Shown here: piece by piece, positions 1 through 8,657 of the stretch
Numbering within the stretch: the first letter of the stretch is position 1
How the letters are laid out: the number at the start of each line of letters is the position of its first letter
Program-made: the position numbers and the translations under genes
The notes under the pieces: model-generated
Told to the model about the DNA's origin: nothing
The model's database searches: none
What the model saw: the letters and a program-made list of their open reading frames with translations, nothing else
Assembly (NCBI GenBank): GCA_900549995.1
Contig: URQQ01000001.1
Span: forward strand, 1-64,000
Origin: an uncultured Lachnospiraceae bacterium
GTDB taxonomy: Bacteria > Bacillota > Clostridia > Lachnospirales > Lachnospiraceae
Reading direction: 5' to 3'
DNA: 64,000 nucleotides

Positions 1-92
1 TGGTTCCGCTTAGAAAACCAGAATTTTTATGCTTTTCTGCATTATAGCACGATTATTTAAAAAGAGAAAGTTGAAATTCATTTTCCCCTTGA

Positions 93-233
93 AAACTCCA
101 TCGTTTCTTATTACGTAAAAGGGGCTGTCGGGAAATTCTGGCAGAGTATTTAGCCGCCTTGATTCCGATTACCTTCCGCATATCAGAGAAATATCCCGAA
201 ACTTATGATTTCAAAAAGCAGGAACTGCACTGA
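93..233 (+). other. Possible coding remnant at window start
   Basis: A frame stays open from about 93 to a TGA at 231-233 and reads as an ordinary-looking peptide (it contains EILAEYLAALIPITFRISE). It has no start codon or ribosome binding site in view, and its stop falls in the loop of the hairpin at 213-246. It could be the decayed tail of a lost gene or chance. No family was recognised. Nothing else was seen in the first 314 bases apart from this and the hairpin. Confidence 0.2.
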
Positions 234-246
234 TTCCTGCTTTTTT
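213..246. terminator. Bidirectional rho-independent terminator
   Basis: The arms AAAGCAGGAA and TTCCTGCTTT enclose a 9-base loop, with A and T tracts outside, so the hairpin can work in both directions. It lies about 70 bases past the stop of the minus-strand ABC permease and probably ends that operon. Confidence 0.8.
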
Positions 247-314
247 ATACTCAAACTTCACACATAAAAATGCATCCTCTGCAATAGTGAAATATTTGAA
301 TTAATAATTTGCCT

Positions 315-1730
315 TTATTCATTATGGATTGCTGCCAATGGACTCAGCCGCATTGCCCGAAGTGCCGGGAAATAACCTGCCGCCATCCCCACAAATACTG
401 CAAAAATCATGGATGCCGCTGCCAGCCAGAACGGAATATAGGAAATATTTTCCTCCACTCCCATTGCCCCGCTGCTGGCCACGATGGCATTGATCGCAAA
501 AGAGATCAAAAAACTTAAGATATTTCCGACCAGTCCGCCGATAAATCCAATAAACGCTGCTTCTAAAAGAAACATCTGCTTGATATTACGCAGGCTGCAT
601 CCCAATACCTTGATCACACCGATTTCTTTTGTCCTCTCATAAATGGACATCATCATTGTATTGGCAATTCCGATCGCCGCTACAAACAGTGACACGGCGC
701 CGATTCCACCAAGAACCGCCTGCACCATGGCAAACTGTTTTTTCATACTGTCCATATACTCTACATTTGTAGTTACCTGAAATCCCATATTTCGGATTTC
801 TGTGGACAGTGCATCTACATTGTCAATATCATCTGCCTTGACTTTCAGTGAGGAATATACAAAATCCTTATATGGTTTTCCGGATTTTGTAGTCGGCTGT
901 CCCGGAATCGCTCTGCCGCTGAACTCCTTTTTCAGCATACTTTTCAATGTCTCGAGGTTACAATACACAGAGTAGGAATTTGCATTGTATGTATCCACAT
1001 CTCCTTCCACCATGCCGCTTGCCCGTACGACATACTTTTTCGGCGGCTTTGTACTCTTCTGTGTATTGCCGTCTCCACCGCTCTCCGGTGCTGCTCCCGT
1101 AGATGGCGACTGACTCGAATAATATGCCTCCTGATCCAGGATCAAAAACAATGAATCATGAGCCAGATCTATATCCGGAAGCACTCCTGTCTCCCAATAC
1201 ATCTTTCCTGTTGATTCTTCTGAAAAGTTTGTAATAACATTATTTCCGATAACCAGATCCAGTTCCGCACCGCCTGCTTTCGGAAGGCTTCCGCCCGGTG
1301 CCAGTTTGATGTTCAGATCTTTCAGCCCTTCCTCTGTCATACCTGTCAGAGGACAATATCCGATATATCCGTTTTTCTTTAAAAGTGCATCAATTGACAA
1401 AACCGGCTGCACATCTGCCACATGATCCAGCTTTTTAATCTGTTCGATCACATCATCTGTTGTATATTTGGTCGCTTCCTCTTCGTTGCTGGTATCCCCC
1501 ATATAGAAACCGCCCATCTGGGAAGAACCTTTTCCTGTCACTGTCAGACTTGTAACACCTCCGGATTGCTCAATTTCCTGATACATCGATTCCTGAAGTC
1601 CAAGACCCAGCGAGATCATGACTACGATAGATGCAGTACCAATGACAACACCCAGCACTGTCAAAAACGTCCGAAGCTTTCTTCGTTTCAGACTGTTGCT
1701 ACTCATCCTCAGTAAATCGATCCACCTCAT
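315..1730 (-). CDS. ABC transporter permease, MacB/FtsX type
   Basis: This 471-residue membrane protein has the MacB/LolCE layout: a first membrane helix (about residues 18-42), a long extracytoplasmic domain (about 45-330), then three helices near 345-470 carrying the FtsX core. The family moves substrates by mechanotransmission, often exporting peptides or lipids or handling envelope stress, rather than pumping through the membrane. The start at 1730 overlaps the end of the upstream CARDB-like gene by 32 bases and has GAGGA about 8 bases before it, suggesting translational coupling. It is the last gene of a three-gene cassette (ATPase, secreted partner, permease). The extracytoplasmic domain has a Gly/Ser/Pro-rich stretch near residues 210-230, probably a flexible loop. 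The substrate is unknown. Confidence 0.88.
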   Translation of the reverse strand: MRWIDLLRMSSNSLKRRKLRTFLTVLGVVIGTASIVVMISLGLGLQESMYQEIEQSGGVTSLTVTGKGSSQMGGFYMGDTSNEEEATKYTTDDVIEQIKKLDHVADVQPVLSIDALLKKNGYIGYCPLTGMTEEGLKDLNIKLAPGGSLPKAGGAELDLVIGNNVITNFSEESTGKMYWETGVLPDIDLAHDSLFLILDQEAYYSSQSPSTGAAPESGGDGNTQKSTKPPKKYVVRASGMVEGDVDTYNANSYSVYCNLETLKSMLKKEFSGRAIPGQPTTKSGKPYKDFVYSSLKVKADDIDNVDALSTEIRNMGFQVTTNVEYMDSMKKQFAMVQAVLGGIGAVSLFVAAIGIANTMMMSIYERTKEIGVIKVLGCSLRNIKQMFLLEAAFIGFIGGLVGNILSFLISFAINAIVASSGAMGVEENISYIPFWLAAASMIFAVFVGMAAGYFPALRAMRLSPLAAIHNE

Positions 1731-3213
1731 TCAGCAAGTCCTCCTCTTCCAAAGCCGCCATTTTTTTCTTCTTATGTCTGCGCAGCAATACAACTGTAAC
1801 AATTCCTGCCACCACTACAACCGCGATCACGATCGGAACAACCGGGAGTCCTTTTTCCGGTGCTTCTGCCTCCACCGGCATCATATCTGCAGGATTCTGT
1901 GCAGGTGTTACTGTCAGAGAAAATTCTTTCTCCATGCTCGCACTTTTTCCGGCTTCATCTTCATAAGAAATCACAACTTTACACTTTTTCGTCTCATCCA
2001 TCTCCTGATTTGCTGTTACGATTCCGTCAATAGAACCTGTTGCCCCCGGCTCTATATTTCCTACAAATATTTCTTTTCCTGTCAGACCTTCCCCTTCAAA
2101 TTTGGCTTTTACATTGTAAAGCTTGATTCGTCCGGTATTGTAAAGACTGCAGGTAATATTTGCCTCTTCTCCAACAGCAACGGATTCCGGCGCCACTTCA
2201 ATGTCACTCAATTCAAATCTGGCTGCCTGCTTTACCGGGATTGCCAGACTGGAAGCACTTTCAAACTGTGTGGCATTGCCGTCCTCATATTTCATGGACA
2301 TCGCAATACTATATGGTTTCTGAACCAGATCTGCTCTTGCATTCAGATCAATGGAAATATCTTTTGTCCCTCCTGCCGGGATTCCATCCAGATAAATCGA
2401 GCTGGAACCGGATGCAGGCAAAAATGCCGGCGCCTCTGCTGCTGCGTCTGTTCCGGAAGCCGGTGCCTGAAGATCAAACAGCATATTGGAAACCGCTGTT
2501 GTGGAAGATGTATTCTTCAAATGAATGATCAGTTTAAAGTTGCTTCCCGCATTGACATCGCCCGGATCTGTATTAAACCCTGTCACGATCACTCGCGGTA
2601 CTGAAGCAGTAGAAGTTCCGCCGCCACTTCCTCCGGAGATGATCGGATCCGTGTTTGTCACTCCACCAGCTAAAATTTCTCCGCCGCCCTGTGGCTCCTG
2701 CGGTGTTTCCGGCTGTGCATTGTTATTGTTGTTATTGTCATCTGGTTTTTCCTCCGGCTTTGCCGTTGTCTTCGCAAAGATGTAAGGTGTACTCTGGAAC
2801 TGGTTCTCACCATCATCATAAGTCACTGTAAACGCCAGTTTGTATGATTTTGTCTCTACATCATCGCGTACCTTTAAATCTTTCCAGACTGCTTCTGCGT
2901 ACTGTCCCGCCGGGATTGTTCCCAGCTCCAGTTCGTTGTTCATATCGGCGATTTCAAACGGCCAGCTCGCCGCATCATCAAGTATCGGAGAAATCTTTAC
3001 ATTCCCCGCATCCTGTGTTCCCTTGTTCCACACCCGAATCAACAGTTCACTTGTCTCTCCTGCTGCATACTGTGGTGTTGTCTGTCCGTTTCCGAGTGTC
3101 AGCCGTATCGTGGGGATCGCCTGCTCTCCCGCCAGTGCACTCATCGGAAGCAGCATTGCCGCCACCAGTGCAAAACTTACGATCACTCCCATTGCCTGTT
3201 TCCATCGTCTCAT
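1699..3213 (-). CDS. Secreted CARDB/COG1361-like protein anchored by a C-terminal helix
   Basis: The 504-residue product has a signal peptide (about residues 1-28, ending near ALAG), a run of Ig-like beta domains typical of CARDB/NEW3 or COG1361 proteins, an Asn/Pro/Gly-rich linker near 155-205, and a C-terminal helix (about 458-480) followed by basic RRHKKKK. It would sit outside the membrane, anchored at its C-terminus. It is placed between the ATPase and permease genes, overlapping the ATPase stop by 4 bases and the permease start by 32, so it is almost certainly made together with them. By position it may act as the extracellular adaptor, taking the place MacA/HlyD proteins hold in related systems; that role is inferred. 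The Ig-like domain calls rest on sequence style and order rather than a search. Confidence 0.72.
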   Translation of the reverse strand: MRRWKQAMGVIVSFALVAAMLLPMSALAGEQAIPTIRLTLGNGQTTPQYAAGETSELLIRVWNKGTQDAGNVKISPILDDAASWPFEIADMNNELELGTIPAGQYAEAVWKDLKVRDDVETKSYKLAFTVTYDDGENQFQSTPYIFAKTTAKPEEKPDDNNNNNNAQPETPQEPQGGGEILAGGVTNTDPIISGGSGGGTSTASVPRVIVTGFNTDPGDVNAGSNFKLIIHLKNTSSTTAVSNMLFDLQAPASGTDAAAEAPAFLPASGSSSIYLDGIPAGGTKDISIDLNARADLVQKPYSIAMSMKYEDGNATQFESASSLAIPVKQAARFELSDIEVAPESVAVGEEANITCSLYNTGRIKLYNVKAKFEGEGLTGKEIFVGNIEPGATGSIDGIVTANQEMDETKKCKVVISYEDEAGKSASMEKEFSLTVTPAQNPADMMPVEAEAPEKGLPVVPIVIAVVVVAGIVTVVLLRRHKKKKMAALEEEDLLNEVDRFTEDE

Positions 3214-3941
3214 TGCTCATTTCCTCCCTGCTCTGCATGTTCCCTTGCTTTTTTTCTATTGTCTTCTACTTTGACGATTTTCCCGTCTATAATATGGAAG
3301 ATGCGGTCTGCATATCCCGCAAGATGATCATCATGGGTTACCATGACCAGTGTTTTCTTCTGCTCTCTGACCACCTGCTGCATCAGCGCCATGACTTTCC
3401 TTGATGTACGGGAATCCAGATTTCCTGTCGGCTCATCTGCAAAAATGATCTTCGGATCTACCACCAGCGCTCTCGCCACACCAACTCTCTGCTGCTGTCC
3501 TCCGGACATCTGATTTGGCAGATGCTTCTTATGCTTTTTCAGCTTGACCAGATCCAGCATCTTATCCGCTTTTTTCAGGCGTTCGGCTTTCGGCACACCA
3601 CGGAAACTCAAAGGAAGTGCCACATTTTCCAACGCATTCATACTGCCTAAAAGCTGAAATGACTGAAAAATAAATCCGACTTTTTCTCTCCTGAATCTGA
3701 CAAGCTGATCCTCTTTTAAATTCTCAATATGCTGTCCGTCTATAATAACTTCTCCTTTTGTGGGTTTTTCCAGACCTGCCAGCATATTCAGCATCGTCGA
3801 TTTTCCGGAGCCGGAAGTACCTACGATGGCACAGAATTCGCCCTCATAAATCTCCAGACTGACTCCGTTGAGTGCCCGCACCGCAGAATCTCCAAGCTTA
3901 TACAATTTGTATAAATTCTTTACTTCAATGATCTTTTTCAC
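3210..3941 (-). CDS. ABC transporter ATP-binding protein, LolD/MacB type
   Basis: This 243-residue ATPase powers the cassette. It shows Walker A GTSGSGKST near residue 42, the Q-loop FQSFQLL, the signature MSGGQQQRVGVARAL, Walker B IIFADEPTGNLD and the H-loop MVTHD. LSGGQ-type ATPases with the PTGNLDS sequence belong to the MacB/LolD/FtsE branch, which agrees with the FtsX-type permease downstream. The start is GTG at 3941, chosen because a strong AGGAGG lies 6 bases before it and no in-frame ATG fits better. The C-terminal 25 residues are charged and rich in Lys/Glu. The promoter is probably just upstream: a TATAAT on the minus strand at 3967-3972, with a poor -35. Confidence 0.92.
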   Translation of the reverse strand: MKKIIEVKNLYKLYKLGDSAVRALNGVSLEIYEGEFCAIVGTSGSGKSTMLNMLAGLEKPTKGEVIIDGQHIENLKEDQLVRFRREKVGFIFQSFQLLGSMNALENVALPLSFRGVPKAERLKKADKMLDLVKLKKHKKHLPNQMSGGQQQRVGVARALVVDPKIIFADEPTGNLDSRTSRKVMALMQQVVREQKKTLVMVTHDDHLAGYADRIFHIIDGKIVKVEDNRKKAREHAEQGGNEQ

Positions 3942-4091
3942 ACCATACCTCCTCCCAATGCACTACATTATATAAAAGAATTTAAAAATTTCTGCTTGGT
4001 AATTCATTAAAATTTTCTTAAGATTGTAATAAAACAGCTTGTCTGTTGACTGTTTCAATCAGCCTTTACAATACCTCTCCGCTTTTATTTA

Positions 4092-4132
4092 TTGACATAT
4101 ATCTAATAATATTCTATAATTTTATTAGATAT
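4092..4132 (+). promoter_or_regulatory. Consensus promoter embedded in a palindromic operator
   Basis: A perfect -35 TTGACA (4092-4097) and a perfect -10 TATAAT (4115-4120) are 17 bases apart. An inverted repeat with 11-base arms (ATATCTAATAA at 4099-4109, TTATTAGATAT at 4122-4132) brackets the -10, so a dimeric repressor bound here would block RNA polymerase. AT-rich interrupted palindromes of this layout are typical ArsR-family operators, and the second gene of the operon encodes an ArsR-type protein, so self-regulation is the simplest reading. The transcript would start near 4127. Confidence 0.82.
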
Positions 4133-4165
4133 TTATCTATTATTTTAAGAAAGGTTGTGATCTGT

Positions 4166-5407
4166 ATGTACCGTACCCTCTTTCAAAATCGAAACTATGT
4201 AAAACTTTTGTCTGCCAATATGATCAATCGTCTTGGTGACGGGATTGATTCGATTGCATTCACATGGCTGACCTATGCTCTGACGAAAAATGCCAGTCTT
4301 TCTGCCATTGTGTTTGCAGCCAATGTCCTTCCTACTGTTTTATTCCAGCCTCTGGCCGCTCCATTCGTGGACAGGATGCAAAAACAAAAGGTTATGGTGT
4401 GGTCTGATCTCCTTCGCGGACTCTCTCTTTCAGGATTTTTGCTGCTGTTTCTGACAGATTTTCTACAGCCATGGATGTTTGTTGCATTTACCTTTCTCTT
4501 TAATAGTATCGAGGCATTTCGCATTCCCGCCGGAGTTTCTTATCTGCCAAAAGTGCTTGCCAACGAAGAGCTTGACGAGGGCATCAACTTCAATCAGATC
4601 AGTTCTCAGGTCTGTATGATTGCAGGAACTGCTGCAGGAGGAGTTCTTGTGGCCATAGCCCCCGGCCTTGCCATCGGTCTGGATCTGCTGAGTTTTTTCC
4701 TTTCTGCATGCCTGATTGGTGCGATGAAAGTAGAAGAACATCTGGATATGGCTATTACGCAAACTAATTACTGGGAGAATCTAAAAGGAGGCGTTCTTTA
4801 TTTTTGCAAAAACAAGTTGTTTCTTCTGTTTGTCAGCGGAGCTTTGTTATGCAATGCACTTGCCACGATCCTTTCCTCCCTTTCGGCGGCCTACATCAGC
4901 GGAACCTTGCACAAATCCTCAGAATACCTTGCCTACGCTGATATTCTGACGACTTTATCGAGCCTGCTGCTTCTGTTTTTCTATCCGAGAATCCAGAAAC
5001 TGATCCGGCCGTCTTTTGTCTATACCTGGTGTTCTCTTGGGATATGGGGACTCTTTTATCTGATTCTGGCAGTCCTTCCTTCCCTGAATGGAGGCATGAC
5101 TCTGCCAGTATGGATTGGACTGTTTTGTATACAGGGATGCGGTATGGGAATTTTTCAGGCATTTCTCAATACTACGTTTGTCAAAATCGTAGAACCCGAA
5201 TACCTTGCCCGCGCCGCCGGATTTTTTAATTCTGCCGGAAGTGCCATCATGCCGGTTCTCTCTTTTCTGCTTGCGGGAATTGTACATTATATAAAAATCC
5301 CCATGATCTTTCTTGGAACAGGGATCTTTTCTCTTCTGCTCCTTTTCCTTTTCAAGATCAGCAGATGCGGAGACTTTTTTGACCGGGAAATATCAAAACT
5401 CAAATAA
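4166..5407 (+). CDS. MFS transporter, multidrug-efflux-like
   Basis: The 413-residue product has about 12 hydrophobic helices. It also has the short charged loop after helix 2 (DRMQKQKVMVWSD) that marks major facilitator proteins, of the MFS_3/enterobactin-exporter or macrolide-efflux-like type. It would export a small molecule by proton exchange in the cytoplasmic membrane; the substrate cannot be read. The start at 4166 (MYRTLFQNRNY) is preferred to an upstream in-frame one at 4046 because it follows AAGAAAGG, begins with the usual MFS N-terminus, and lies downstream of the promoter. It is co-transcribed with the ArsR-type regulator 33 bases later, as in inducible efflux operons. Confidence 0.87.
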   Translation: MYRTLFQNRNYVKLLSANMINRLGDGIDSIAFTWLTYALTKNASLSAIVFAANVLPTVLFQPLAAPFVDRMQKQKVMVWSDLLRGLSLSGFLLLFLTDFLQPWMFVAFTFLFNSIEAFRIPAGVSYLPKVLANEELDEGINFNQISSQVCMIAGTAAGGVLVAIAPGLAIGLDLLSFFLSACLIGAMKVEEHLDMAITQTNYWENLKGGVLYFCKNKLFLLFVSGALLCNALATILSSLSAAYISGTLHKSSEYLAYADILTTLSSLLLLFFYPRIQKLIRPSFVYTWCSLGIWGLFYLILAVLPSLNGGMTLPVWIGLFCIQGCGMGIFQAFLNTTFVKIVEPEYLARAAGFFNSAGSAIMPVLSFLLAGIVHYIKIPMIFLGTGIFSLLLLFLFKISRCGDFFDREISKLK

Positions 5408-5440
5408 GAATATTTAGATTAGAAAGGAATACTTTTAACC

Positions 5441-6478
5441 ATGAACAAACTGACACCTGATTTATACGCAGAAGCATTTGGAATTTTAACACGAAAACTT
5501 TTAAAGGATGACTGTCTCGCGATGCGTAACAGCATTCTCGCAAAGCGGCCGGAAAAAGAACTGATCACAGAGCTTTTCCAACCTTTGCTGGAAATGATGG
5601 AAGCTTCCGAATCGCTCACACCGAATCTCTCAAATCCACTTTATACACAGCTTACACCGCCAGATGAGGGGAATGTTCCTACTTTTTTCATTCGTGATTT
5701 CTTTTACATCTACTATGATATCATGGAGCACGGCGTCTCTTTTGATGATATCTGCAGGCATTTTGAAGATGATCACGGCGCAAAATGGACCGCTTCCATC
5801 CTTCATCTTGAAGAAACGCCTTCCGATCCGGTATCCTGTGTCCTGAAAAGTTCTCTGGATGCTCCTGAAAAACTTGCCATGCTGCAAATTTTATTAGATG
5901 GAAAAAGCTGGGTAGAAGAATGTCTTCTCCTGTTAAAACAAATCGCCGCCGCAATTGAGCCGATTTTGAACAAATATCATTCTCTTTACACATACTGTGA
6001 TACTCTGGTTTCCTCCAAAGACTGCCAGAAAATCCTGCTTCGCAGAATGGGAATGACGCTCCCACAGGACACCTGCATCCTCCCTTGTCTTTCTCTCTGT
6101 AATATGGCCGATTTTTATACTTTTTTTGCTGACAAAACACAACGTTCCAATATTGTCCGTCTGGGCATTCTGTTCTGCGCTATTGACACTTTTTCCCGGG
6201 AAGTATTCTCCACAGAGCAGCTCAGTGAACACCTAAAAATGTTCTCGGATCCAACCAAACTGGCAATCCTTTCCATTTTAAAAAAAGAACCCACTTACCA
6301 GAGTGATCTGGCAAAAAGGCTCTCTTTGACAACTGCGACCATTTCGCATCATATGAATCAGCTGTATCTGAATGGTTTTGTATGCCATGAAGTCCGCAAT
6401 AACAAGCTGTACTATTTCTATCAGTCAGATATGGTAGAACATACGGTAAACCAGCTTTTTCAGTATCTGGATTCCTGA
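5441..6478 (+). CDS. ArsR-type regulator with a long N-terminal domain
   Basis: At 345 residues this is about three times a normal ArsR protein. Residues from about 262 to the end form the winged helix (DPTKLAILSIL, then DLAKRLSLTTATISHHMNQL as recognition helix, then a wing with NNKLYYFY). The first roughly 255 residues are mostly helical, match no domain I recognise, and probably sense the ligand. The usual ArsR metal-binding ELCVCDL motif is absent, so a metal signal is unlikely. AGAAAGGA lies about 11 bases before the ATG. It most likely represses its own operon through the palindrome at 4099-4132 and releases it when the substrate of the MFS pump appears. The 3' end is only 5 bases from the convergent ung stop, with no terminator seen between them. 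Confidence 0.82.
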   Translation: MNKLTPDLYAEAFGILTRKLLKDDCLAMRNSILAKRPEKELITELFQPLLEMMEASESLTPNLSNPLYTQLTPPDEGNVPTFFIRDFFYIYYDIMEHGVSFDDICRHFEDDHGAKWTASILHLEETPSDPVSCVLKSSLDAPEKLAMLQILLDGKSWVEECLLLLKQIAAAIEPILNKYHSLYTYCDTLVSSKDCQKILLRRMGMTLPQDTCILPCLSLCNMADFYTFFADKTQRSNIVRLGILFCAIDTFSREVFSTEQLSEHLKMFSDPTKLAILSILKKEPTYQSDLAKRLSLTTATISHHMNQLYLNGFVCHEVRNNKLYYFYQSDMVEHTVNQLFQYLDS

Positions 6479-6483
6479 TGGCC

Positions 6484-7152
6484 TTACTCAATCTGCCAGT
6501 CGATCGGTGTCACCCCATGTTCTTCCAGAAACTGATTGGTCTGGCTAAACGGCCTGCTTCCGAAAAATCCTCTGTATGCAGACAGGGGACTCGGATGCGG
6601 CGCCTCAAGGATCAAATGCTTCGGATTGTTCAGCATCCGTTTTTTGCGCTGTGCCGGCGCTCCCCACAGAATAAACACGATCGGCCGATCCTGTGCGTTG
6701 ACTGCCATGATCGCTGCATCTGTAAATTCCTCCCAGCCGATTCCTCTGTGGGAATTTGCCTCATGCGCCCGCACCGTCAGCACCGTATTGAGCATCAGTA
6801 CTCCCTGCTCGGCCCATTTTGTCAGACACCCGTGGTTCGGAATGGTACAGCCCAAATCATCCTGCAGCTCTTTATAAATATTAACCAGAGACGGAGGAAC
6901 CTGCACTCCCTTTTTCACCGAGAAGCACAACCCATGCGCCTGATTAAAATTGTGATACGGGTCCTGCCCGAGAATCACTACCTTCACATCTTTTAAAGGT
7001 GTCAGATGAAACGCATTGAAAATATCATTCGCCGGCGGAAAAATCTGTCTGGTCCGATACTCCTCATTGACCGTATTAAATAATGTTTTATAATAAGGTT
7101 TCTTAAATTCCCCCTTTAATGCTTCATACCAGTCTCCATTGATTCCAGACAT
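6484..7152 (-). CDS. ung: Uracil-DNA glycosylase, copy A
   Basis: This enzyme removes uracil from DNA at the first step of base excision repair. The 222-residue product has the family 1 motifs: the water-activating GQDPYH with QAHGLCFSV, the Phe-stacking strand, FILWG, and the DNA-intercalating HPSPLSAYRGFFGS loop containing the catalytic His. The ATG at 7152 is preferred over a GTG 9 bases upstream because GAGGA is then correctly spaced. It ends in DWQIE, the usual C-terminus, whereas copy B carries an 11-residue tail. It is last in the block and converges with the ArsR-type gene. Both copies look catalytically intact. Confidence 0.95.
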   Translation of the reverse strand: MSGINGDWYEALKGEFKKPYYKTLFNTVNEEYRTRQIFPPANDIFNAFHLTPLKDVKVVILGQDPYHNFNQAHGLCFSVKKGVQVPPSLVNIYKELQDDLGCTIPNHGCLTKWAEQGVLMLNTVLTVRAHEANSHRGIGWEEFTDAAIMAVNAQDRPIVFILWGAPAQRKKRMLNNPKHLILEAPHPSPLSAYRGFFGSRPFSQTNQFLEEHGVTPIDWQIE

Positions 7153-7176
7153 GATGTTCACTTCCTCTCTTTTGTT

Positions 7177-7941
7177 TTATATTAGTCTGACGGAAATCCC
7201 CTGCTCCCTCAAATATTCTTTGACCTGCCGGATCTCCAGTTCCTTATAGTGGAACAAGGATGCCGCCAGTGCTGCGTCTGCGCCGCCGTCTGTCAGCGCC
7301 TCTTTGAAATGCTCCACGATCCCCGCACCGCCGGATGCAATCACCGGAATGGACACGCTCTCTGCCACCGCTTTGGTCAGCTCCAGATCGTATCCTGCCT
7401 TTGTCCCGTCACAGTCCATACTTGTAAGAAGAATCTCTCCTGCGCCCAGACTTTCCACCTTTTTCGCCCATTCAATGGCATCGATCCCGACATCCACGCG
7501 TCCGCCGTTCTTATAAATATTCCAGCCGCTTCCATCCTCTCTCTTTCTGGCATCGATCGCCACCACTACACACTGGCTGCCAAATTTATCCGCTGCATCC
7601 CGGATCAGCTGCGGATTGGCGATCGCAGAAGAATTAATGGAAATCTTGTCTGCCCCCTCGCGAAGCAGTGCTTTAAAATCTTCCACTGTGCGGATTCCCC
7701 CGCCAACTGTAAACGGAATAAACACACACTTTGCCACTTCTCGTACCATATCGATCACTGTCCCGCGCCCGTCAGAAGATGCAGTAATATCCAGAAACAC
7801 AAGTTCATCTGCACCTGCCGCGTCATACGCTTTCGCAATCTCTACCGGATCCCCGGCATCTTTTAAATCCACAAAATTCACGCCTTTTACAACTCGTCCG
7901 TTGTTTACATCCAGACATGGGATAATTCTCTTCGTAAACAT
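7177..7941 (-). CDS. hisF: Imidazole glycerol phosphate synthase cyclase subunit, copy A
   Basis: HisF takes ammonia from HisH and converts PRFAR to imidazole glycerol phosphate and AICAR, linking histidine and purine synthesis. The 254-residue (beta/alpha)8 barrel keeps the two catalytic aspartates (CLDVNNG near residue 11 and VVVAIDARK near 130), the phosphate-binding GGGIRTVEDF and the second one, ASGGAG. It begins 13 bases after the hisH stop, so the two subunits are made together. No other his genes are adjacent; a HisA homologue lies about 48 kb away at 55856. A second complete copy exists at 24467. Confidence 0.96.
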   Translation of the reverse strand: MFTKRIIPCLDVNNGRVVKGVNFVDLKDAGDPVEIAKAYDAAGADELVFLDITASSDGRGTVIDMVREVAKCVFIPFTVGGGIRTVEDFKALLREGADKISINSSAIANPQLIRDAADKFGSQCVVVAIDARKREDGSGWNIYKNGGRVDVGIDAIEWAKKVESLGAGEILLTSMDCDGTKAGYDLELTKAVAESVSIPVIASGGAGIVEHFKEALTDGGADAALAASLFHYKELEIRQVKEYLREQGISVRLI

Positions 7942-7954
7942 CGCCTCTTCCCCC

Positions 7955-8560
7955 TTACAGTTCTGTAAAATTTTTCAGGATCTTCAGACCTGTCTCACCG
8001 CTTTTTTCCGGATGAAACTGACAGGCAAATACATTTTCTTTTTCCACGGAAGCATGGATATGTACCCCATATTCGGCAGAAGCTTTCACGATCGACTCTT
8101 CTTCTGCTTCCAGGTAATAAGAGTGTACAAAATAAACATATGCGCCCTCTTCGATTCCCTGAAACAGCCTTCCATTATGCGCAAAATGCAGAGAATTCCA
8201 TCCCATATGAGGAATCTTCAATCCCTTTTGTGCCGGAATCTTCTTCACTTCCCCTTTTAAAATCCCAAGGCCTTTCACTCCCAAAGCTTCATCACTCTTT
8301 TCAAACAAGAGCTGAAGACCAAGACAGATTCCAAGAAACGGGATTTTTCTTCTTACAGCTTCGCGGATCACTTCATCCAGTCCGGTTTTTTCAAGCTGTG
8401 CCATTGCGTTGCCAAACGCGCCGACGCCGGGAAGTATGATCCTTTCGGCATTTAAAATCGTATCTGCATCATCTGTGATCACGACCTCCTGTCCGAGAGC
8501 GAGCAGTGCTTTTTCTACACTTTTGATATTTCCTGCGCCATAATCGATAATTACTGTCAT
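7955..8560 (-). CDS. hisH: Imidazole glycerol phosphate synthase glutaminase subunit, copy A
   Basis: HisH hydrolyses glutamine and feeds ammonia into the HisF barrel. The 201-residue class I amidotransferase has the nucleophile Cys in LGICLGLQLLFE, the oxyanion loop PGVGAFG, and the His-Glu pair in FHPEKSGETG, so it should be active. The start at 8560 (MTVIIDYGAGNIKS) is chosen over a longer reading frame opening at 8650 because it follows GAAAGGAG and matches the family N-terminus. The longer frame would run through the terminator at 8601-8646. Confidence 0.95.
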   Translation of the reverse strand: MTVIIDYGAGNIKSVEKALLALGQEVVITDDADTILNAERIILPGVGAFGNAMAQLEKTGLDEVIREAVRRKIPFLGICLGLQLLFEKSDEALGVKGLGILKGEVKKIPAQKGLKIPHMGWNSLHFAHNGRLFQGIEEGAYVYFVHSYYLEAEEESIVKASAEYGVHIHASVEKENVFACQFHPEKSGETGLKILKNFTEL

Positions 8561-8600
8561 GTATGTGCTCCTTTCATCTGAACGTTTTTTCCTATGAAAA

Positions 8601-8646
8601 AGGCATACAAAATACCTCCTGTTTCCAGTTGGCACGTTGTATGCCT
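8601..8646 (-). terminator. Terminator between sensor kinase and hisH, block A
   Basis: The 10-base arms AGGCATACAA (8601-8610) and TTGTATGCCT (8637-8646) are perfect complements. On the minus strand the hairpin is followed by a short T run, so it should end the regulator-kinase transcript before hisH. The equivalent gap in block B also has a hairpin with a T tract (23714-23757), but of different sequence. Confidence 0.75.
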
Positions 8647-8657
8647 GCATTTGCAGA

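Noticed and set aside
1618..2604. Plus-strand frame of 328 codons opposite the CARDB-like gene
   Set aside because: Cys/His-rich composition, no start signal, and the minus strand carries a signal peptide and coupled operon structure.
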